64,000 nt of DNA from Aplectana chamaeleonis (Eukaryota > Nematoda > Chromadorea > Rhabditida > Cosmocercidae), in NCBI GenBank assembly GCA_029168955.1, contig JAPDOI010000157.1:744001-808000 (forward strand), written 5' to 3'. The notes below the pieces were generated by a model that ran no database searches, had not been told where the DNA came from, and saw nothing but the letters and a program-made list of their open reading frames with translations. Each line of letters starts with the position of its first letter. The first letter of the stretch is position 1. Below, in pieces: positions 58,745-64,000 of the stretch. Made by a program: the position numbers and the translations under genes.

Positions 58745-59797
58745 GATGGTGTGATTATCGGCAATGCTATACGTGATATGCTGCTTGTAATGACAGGTGT
58801 CTCCGAGCCTAGTTAGTGATATACAAGGAAGATCGCCATGATCAAAATCCAAAAGATATTGCAATCTTGTCTACACTGAATGTTTTTGTTTTCGTTTGGA
58901 CGCTTCTTGGCATATTACTGGGGTTCCTAGTTCTTTTGCTATACAGGAGGGCACCAGACACTGTTACATGATAGCCAGGTTGTCCCAGCTGCAGCGTTGA
59001 GTTCCGTCAATCGCTCTCATTTCATACCTTTCACTATAATTTATTTCCTCCCATTTTGCCCTGTATTTGATGCGCACCGTTTTCAACCGAGTGGTGTACT
59101 GGTGACATTTCATGGATAACATTCATTGTATGGTGGATATCAATGAGAACTACAGTAAATGCACCACTATATTACTACAAATTTTGTTGATGAAATTAGC
59201 CCAGATACCTGTTAGTGGCGGGAGGGTCGATGAATCACCAAGGATCCCACATGGTAGGGCAGCATTTGTACTGTTACTAATCTATGGTGATGAACCTAAT
59301 ACACTTCATACAAGGCACACAAGGTGGAGAGTTGTTTTTATTCTCACCCAATTCTCTACTTGCAATGAAGCCTGCTTGTCCTTAGATGTCACCTCTAACT
59401 ACTCGATGGAAACCATGCTACAATCAGATCGCGTCTAATTCCCAATAACTAATGCAAGGATCTCCTTCTGATCTGAAGTTTTCTGAAGTTTTTGCAAAGC
59501 GCGACAACCGTGAGATTAACGTAATTCGTCTCGTGTACTTCTTTTAATAGTTTTATTCAAAACTTCAGTAATGTATCATGACGCTTGTTGACGTATTTTT
59601 CTTTGCGAAACAAGTTGTGTCTCCATCCTTGGATTCTTTTCGAGGCGTGTTTGATTTGATTTCAAATTATTTTTTCGTTGTTGCTTTTAACAATTCCATT
59701 CCTTTTAACACTTTACTTGTCGTTTTTTTTTATTTTTCTATGACCCGGTTGTACTGTTTCTATTTCAATATACTTAATTATGCGCACCTCTGCGTGC
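58745..59797 (+). mobile_element. Probable LINE 3' UTR
   Basis: About 1 kb between the reverse transcriptase and the tetranucleotide tail. No coding signature; T-rich near the end. Assigned to the LINE by position only, and a separate insertion within it cannot be excluded. Confidence 0.5.
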
Positions 59798-59798
59798 A

Positions 59799-59857
<59 letters not shown>

Positions 59858-59860
59858 ATA
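59798..59860 (+). repeat. (AAAT)n tract, probable LINE tail
   Basis: About 15 tetranucleotide units starting after GCGTGCAT. The other LINE fragment also ends in AATA units (12497-12517), supporting this as the natural 3' end. Confidence 0.85.
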
Positions 59861-60036
59861 TCTCGAGAACCAAAAAGCAGATTTTTCTGAAACTTGGGCA
59901 GTGTTAAGAACCTTCACTGCTCTACATTTTGTGAAAATGCCAAGTTTGGAACTATCTTCCAAACCGAGATTCTGTAACGAAGGGTGTGCGCAGAAGCAAT
60001 CCTATTCCAAATCAGGTGCGCGCTTCGCGCGCACTA

Positions 60037-60271
60037 CAATTGATTGAAATTCACTTTCAAGCCAGCTGATGTTCTTGATATAAGAGGTCATCGATGCCGA
60101 TGATTTGGAGTCGGCTCGTCCACCATCAAAAGACAAGAAAGTTCAGGCTTCAAATTAGGCCCAAAACAGTGGCTTTTTCGCGATTTTTTCTCATAGGTCC
60201 TACTGCTCGAGACCCAGAAAAGGGTTTAGAGAGAAAAAGACGACAAGCATATTTGATCGCGACCACTGCCT
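60037..60271 (+). mobile_element. TTAA element, subfamily B, right part
   Basis: Collinear with 6838-7065 (CAAGCCAGCTGATGTTCTTG, CATCGATGCCGATGAT, CCACCATCAAAAGACAAG) and ends GATCGCGACCACTGCCT before TTAA (60272-60275). The left half is missing. Confidence 0.85.
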
Positions 60272-60275
60272 TTAA

Positions 60276-61139
60276 ATAAACATTCGAAACCCACAATTGT
60301 TGTTTATCATCGGGCTCTCAAAAACATTGTGTGCTAATGCAAAAAAGTTATATCTTCTCGCAGGTTTTTGAAAACGAACTCAAAATGAAATTTCGAGTTT
60401 GTTGGAAAATCAGGGATGTCTCATATCGACGTGAATGAAGGAGGGCGAAGCTCATACACAAGTTGAACACTGTCAATGACTAGCCTAACCGTTGATCTTC
60501 AGAAATAATAAGCGGCCAATAACCTTCACCAAGTCATGTACTGCAAGTTTGAAGGTCTTCTGGTGGTGAACATGTGGTGCGTGTTCGATTTTCAGGCCAC
60601 GTTATCAGGAAATATTCTTACGTTTATGATGCAATATAAAATATTGAAGATTCATCAAATTTTGCAGAGCCTAAGCTAAGATGAGTATGAAAAACATTTC
60701 CTTTCTCCAGAGTTGTTTCTATTTATGATGTACCACATCGACCGTTTTCCCCACCCCCTCCCCAGCAGTTCTGACGCGCTGCGATGAGCACCTTACACGC
60801 GTCCGAAAAAGAATGAAGAACTCATCACGTCACTTCACCTTTAGGAGAAAGAATTGCCGTCACCGATGTTATTAAACCAGTGCACGCCAAGTGCAAACGC
60901 GGTGAAAAAACACATCTAGTGAAACGAGGGCGTCTGAGCTGAAAAAAGGCAGTACGCGACTTAGCCAGCTGTCAAAAGCCACAGAACCTTTATCTAGAAA
61001 AAGGTGTTCAGTGTCTTTGAGTCGATGTCTATACTAGCCTTTCTCTTCTTTTTTTTCAATCACCAGAAACGCGTACCAAATTTTATCGTGATTTCAGACA
61101 TCCAGCCTTGGGAGACATTTCCTGTTTCTTCACTCACAC
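60276..61139. other. No supported gene
   Basis: About 860 bp with no repeat or coding signature recognised. Confidence 0.5.
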
Positions 61140-61143
61140 TTAA

Positions 61144-61572
61144 AGGCAGTGTCCACGATAAGTTTCGTCCTCGGTTTTTGGCCGGAAATCGAGAGTTCAG
61201 GGTCTCATTGAAGCACTTGGGTCGAAAGAACGAACGAAAACGAGGCCGAAAGAGCTCCATACGGCTCCGAAGTCGGCTCGCGCTAGCCCTTCCGCTCGCG
61301 GTCGAGTCCTCCGAGGAACAGTTTGGTCCACATCTACATTAGTATTGGAGCGCGAGCGCGGCTAAGTTTTAGCATTGGGGCGCATTTGCAAACGCTGTCT
61401 ACTTCAGGCCCATGCCCGCGCAACTTACCCACCGCTGAAATGTGGCTTTCAAGAAGAAGAGCTAATTTTGTATGTTTCGCAGCGTTTTTCATGATTCTTT
61501 CTTCACTGATGAAACAGTCACACTTTAAACCTTCGGGAAACTCGAAAACAGTTTTTATCGTGGACACTGCCT
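61144..61572 (+). mobile_element. TTAA element, subfamily C, copy 2
   Basis: 429 bp, TTAA at 61140-61143 and 61573-61576. Ends AGGCAGTGTCCACGATAAG and ATCGTGGACACTGCCT. Left half matches 10426-10620 (CGTCCTCGGTTTTTGGCCGG, GAAAGAGCTCCATACGGCTC). Confidence 0.85.
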
Positions 61573-61576
61573 TTAA

Positions 61577-62015
61577 AGGCAGTGCGATAAGAATCGTTTT
61601 TCTGATTTTCCGCCTATCTTAAAGACGGTCCCATTCTGATTACGATGACGTTTTTAGAATCGTACAAAACCTTCTAGGAACGGAGTTATGGTCCCGCAAA
61701 AATCGAGCTAGGGAAGCATGGTGGACCAGTTGTCTGAACTGAGTAAAAAGAGAAGTTGGGGATAAAGGGAAGAACGGGGCTATTGATCGGAAACCATCGC
61801 TCCTCTCACAATCTCGAGCATTCATTTGTTCACGTCGGTGAGCGTGGAAAGTGCATCTGGGGTGTAACAAGCTGACGGGTGTCCAACTTTGGGGCCGTAG
61901 GGGACTGTTCCGAGCTCATTTTTCTTAGTTTCTTCAACGTTAGGGTTGCGCTAGGCCCCGCAGCTGCCGATCTCCACCAGAAGCTCAGACATGGTTTTTA
62001 TCGTGGACACTGCCT
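61577..62015 (+). mobile_element. TTAA element, subfamily C, copy 3
   Basis: 439 bp sharing TTAA 61573-61576 with the previous element; right TTAA 62016-62019. Left end AGGCAGTGCGATAAGAATCG, right end ATCGTGGACACTGCCT. Closely matches 17484-17950. Confidence 0.85.
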
Positions 62016-62019
62016 TTAA

Positions 62020-63484
62020 AACATGGCGCGCTCAAGGACCGTTCACAATGTGCGCATGAATTTCAATTACAAGACAAGTGTGCTTTGTGATCCAGTTGAT
62101 CGCGAGCAGTCACATACATATATTGGAGTGACCGCGTGCTGCGCGGTGAATGAATAAGCGCATCCGCGTGGACTACGAGGCATTGTCCCGTGTGGTCAAA
62201 CGAGCTTATCGCTGGTTCATTTACCCAAGTATAAGGCATACCCCGCATCTCCATCGTTGCACTAGCGGGGATACCATCTGTCCCTACCAGACAGAGGATG
62301 CAACACCCACAGGTGTTTAGTTATGTGCTAAGGCTCTGCCTACTTGTGTAGTTACTAATTATTGTTCGTACCGCTCACAAAAAAGCTGCATTATCGCCGT
62401 TGACTTCGGATTCGTTCCTTGTTGCGTCGCGATAAGTCCGCACCGCCGCCTGAGATTTCGCTGCATAATTATCTATTGATAATTTCGAATCACAGCTGTA
62501 CATAGCTGCGGCGAAGGACCATACAAATCAGCCTGGTTATTTCATTCCATATTAGGGTCTAGCGCAGTGAGCGAATCGTATTGCCACTCTCTTTCGAAAC
62601 ACTGGTGTTTTACTCATCAGTGTCTTACCATTACCGTTGGCCAACTCAACTCGGATGAGTCGATTCATAATTATATGGGGTGGTAGTAAACCAGGCGAGA
62701 GCGGGACGTAGGGATGAGCTTAAGGTGCCACTTAAGTGGCACCTAAAGTTTTTGACACAATTTCGTAGAATTGATAATTAGGGTGCCAGAAGCTCGAAAA
62801 TCGAAAAATTACACGAGAGCTCGACATTACGTCGACCTCATGAGGACATTTCGCACCCATTTCCGGGTGGTCTTCTCGTTCACATGAGGGGCACAAGAGC
62901 GTCATCTCGTTCTCTGTGTGAGAGGACGGAGAAATAGTGTGTCGTAGAGGAGGGAGAGACGGCGAGGTCGCCATCTCCGAAAATCTACTCCCGAGTAGAT
63001 TTTGGTCGCCCTCAGAGACAGTGGCTGATGACTGGAGCAAAGTTCACGCACCAGCCGTGGACACCCGTTTTCCTCTTGGTCAATATCTCTCGTCTTTGGC
63101 ATTATTTCCTTCATCAAATTCTCCTTCGTTGGAGTAATTGATTCCTCATTCCATTGATTGTTCTTTCTTGTTTAGGCCTTCATGGGTAAACTCTTACTCA
63201 TTCGATATTTCCTACTTTTTAAGCCGCTTTGTTCCCTAACACACAATGACACCCTCTTTTTCAGCACTCGGTTTTGTAAATATAGCGAACATCGTCAATA
63301 TGCACCAGGCGTTCCCTTCACAGGGGAAAGGTCAGCCTTATACTTTGCTCTCCCCATTCGCGTGTTTTCTTTTTTGTCGTGTCTTGTTTTTTTTTGAGCT
63401 ATTGTTGCGGTACTTTGGTTGACTACAGCAGAACTGAAAATCGTGAACCGTTATTGTTGATACTATACTTTGGAAAAACTGTTA
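62020..63484. other. No supported gene
   Basis: About 1.5 kb. GGGGTGGTAGTAAACCAGG at 62678-62697 is a recurring motif. TTAAGGTGCCACTTAAGTGGCACC at 62720-62743 is a small perfect hairpin. A 102-aa minus frame (62732-63040) has a CPSCERE and KCPHE pair resembling a zinc-binding arrangement but too little to call. Confidence 0.45.
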
Positions 63485-63800
63485 AAGACCCCGATTTTTC
63501 GGATAAATGCAAAAATCCTTTTTCTTTCGAATTTCAAATTTTTGAAAATATTCGAAAATCAAAATTTTCGAATAAACTCGAAAATGGCATTTTTCGATAT
63601 CTGGATTTTCGAATAAATGAATAAACTCGTAAATGGTATTTTTCGAATTTCTGACTCTCAAATATATTCGTAAAACTGATTTTTCGAATTCGAAATTTTC
63701 GACTATATTCGAAAACCAATTTGAAAATATTTTTTTTCAAATAATCTTTTCGAATTTTCAAAAAAAAAATCATATTTTTCGGATAAATTTTCTCGAACTT
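63485..63800. repeat. TTCGAAAAT low-complexity minisatellite
   Basis: Irregular units such as TTTTCGAATAAACTCGAAAA and GAATTTCTGACTCTCAAATA, strongly self-complementary. ORFs on both strands here are artefacts of composition. Confidence 0.75.
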
Positions 63801-63945
63801 TTAAATGATGAATGTCACATCACGTGACTTTGGTGAATCGCGCCACAAAATTCGCGCTCGCTCGAAAGCTTCAGGAGCACAGGATTCAAAATGAATTAGT
63901 GGTCGAAGAATCTATGAAAAAGGCCCGAGTTGGCTGCTAAGGCGC

Positions 63946-64000
63946 TATTCGTACTCCTCAACGCCAGCGCGTGATGCGCGGGCGTGGCGCTGTAGCACGA
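63946..64000 (+). mobile_element. GCCAGCGCG-type inverted-repeat element, cut by the window end
   Basis: ATTCGTACTCCTCAACGCCAG and GCGTGATGCGCGGGCGTGGCG match the termini of 33677-33992. Only the first ~55 bp are in view. Confidence 0.6.

Noticed and set aside
62732..63040. 102-aa minus frame with CPSCERE and KCPHE spacing suggestive of zinc binding
   Set aside because: Only one partial motif, no context and no second exon; could be chance.
63534..63827. ORFs on both strands at the right edge
   Set aside because: AT-rich, self-complementary TTCGAAAA repeats produce F, K and I-rich frames in every direction.

Overview
This window looks like a gene-poor, transposon-saturated stretch of a eukaryotic (metazoan) genome. 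There are no operons, ribosome binding sites or compact long ORFs. Almost everything recognisable is a mobile element, a remnant of one, or a tandem repeat. I think a nematode is the most likely source, with modest confidence. The reasons are the many short TTAA-flanked palindromic elements, which from memory resemble the PALTTAA-type repeats of Caenorhabditis, runs of TACCGTAA/TACTGTAG, a jockey/CR1-like LINE, mariner and Tc1 remnants, and a Penelope-like fragment. An arthropod source cannot be excluded. I found no host protein-coding gene I could support.

Layout. 0-10 kb: an inverted repeat at the left edge, two tRNA-like SINE heads, small palindromic elements, a Mutator-like non-autonomous element with a 9-bp target duplication (4773-6444), a chain of TTAA elements (6527-9313), and a perfect 111-bp-arm inverted repeat (9601-9841). 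10-20 kb: more TTAA elements, a LINE fragment split by one of them (11136-12517), a three-element chain (15171-16659) and a decayed Tc1 transposase (18170-18640). 20-33 kb: foldback elements, a tRNA-like sequence bracketed by 103-bp direct repeats, a 2.66-kb TA-flanked element carrying two nested elements and ending in a (TA)n run (23804-26565), an inverted pair of a ~570-bp repeat, and a second copy of the Mutator-like element (30665-32064).

33-46 kb: a nest of elements inserted into one another. The outermost (35876-45600, 3-bp duplication TAA) contains an hAT-like element (36833-45446). That contains a TTAA element (36873-37336), whose right edge was hit by a third foldback element (37342-44670, 8-bp duplication CCTTTAAC). 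This last one holds 130-bp tandem arrays, and a Penelope-like GIY-YIG retroelement with ~400-bp inverted arms (41155-43702) sits inside one array.

46-64 kb: related 42-bp satellite arrays (44.9, 46.1 and 52.15-56.88 kb), the last with higher-order structure; a Harbinger-like element; a complete but decayed mariner (48614-49895); a foldback with 227-bp arms (50390-51090); a (CA)n tract; a 5'-truncated LINE with an almost open reverse transcriptase (57199-58744); and further TTAA elements.

The history is one of successive insertions. At least 20 TTAA-AGGCA elements in several subfamilies lie here, often end to end sharing a single TTAA. Element boundaries and target duplications were read directly. 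Superfamily names are assigned from duplication length and terminal motifs and are less certain than the boundaries.
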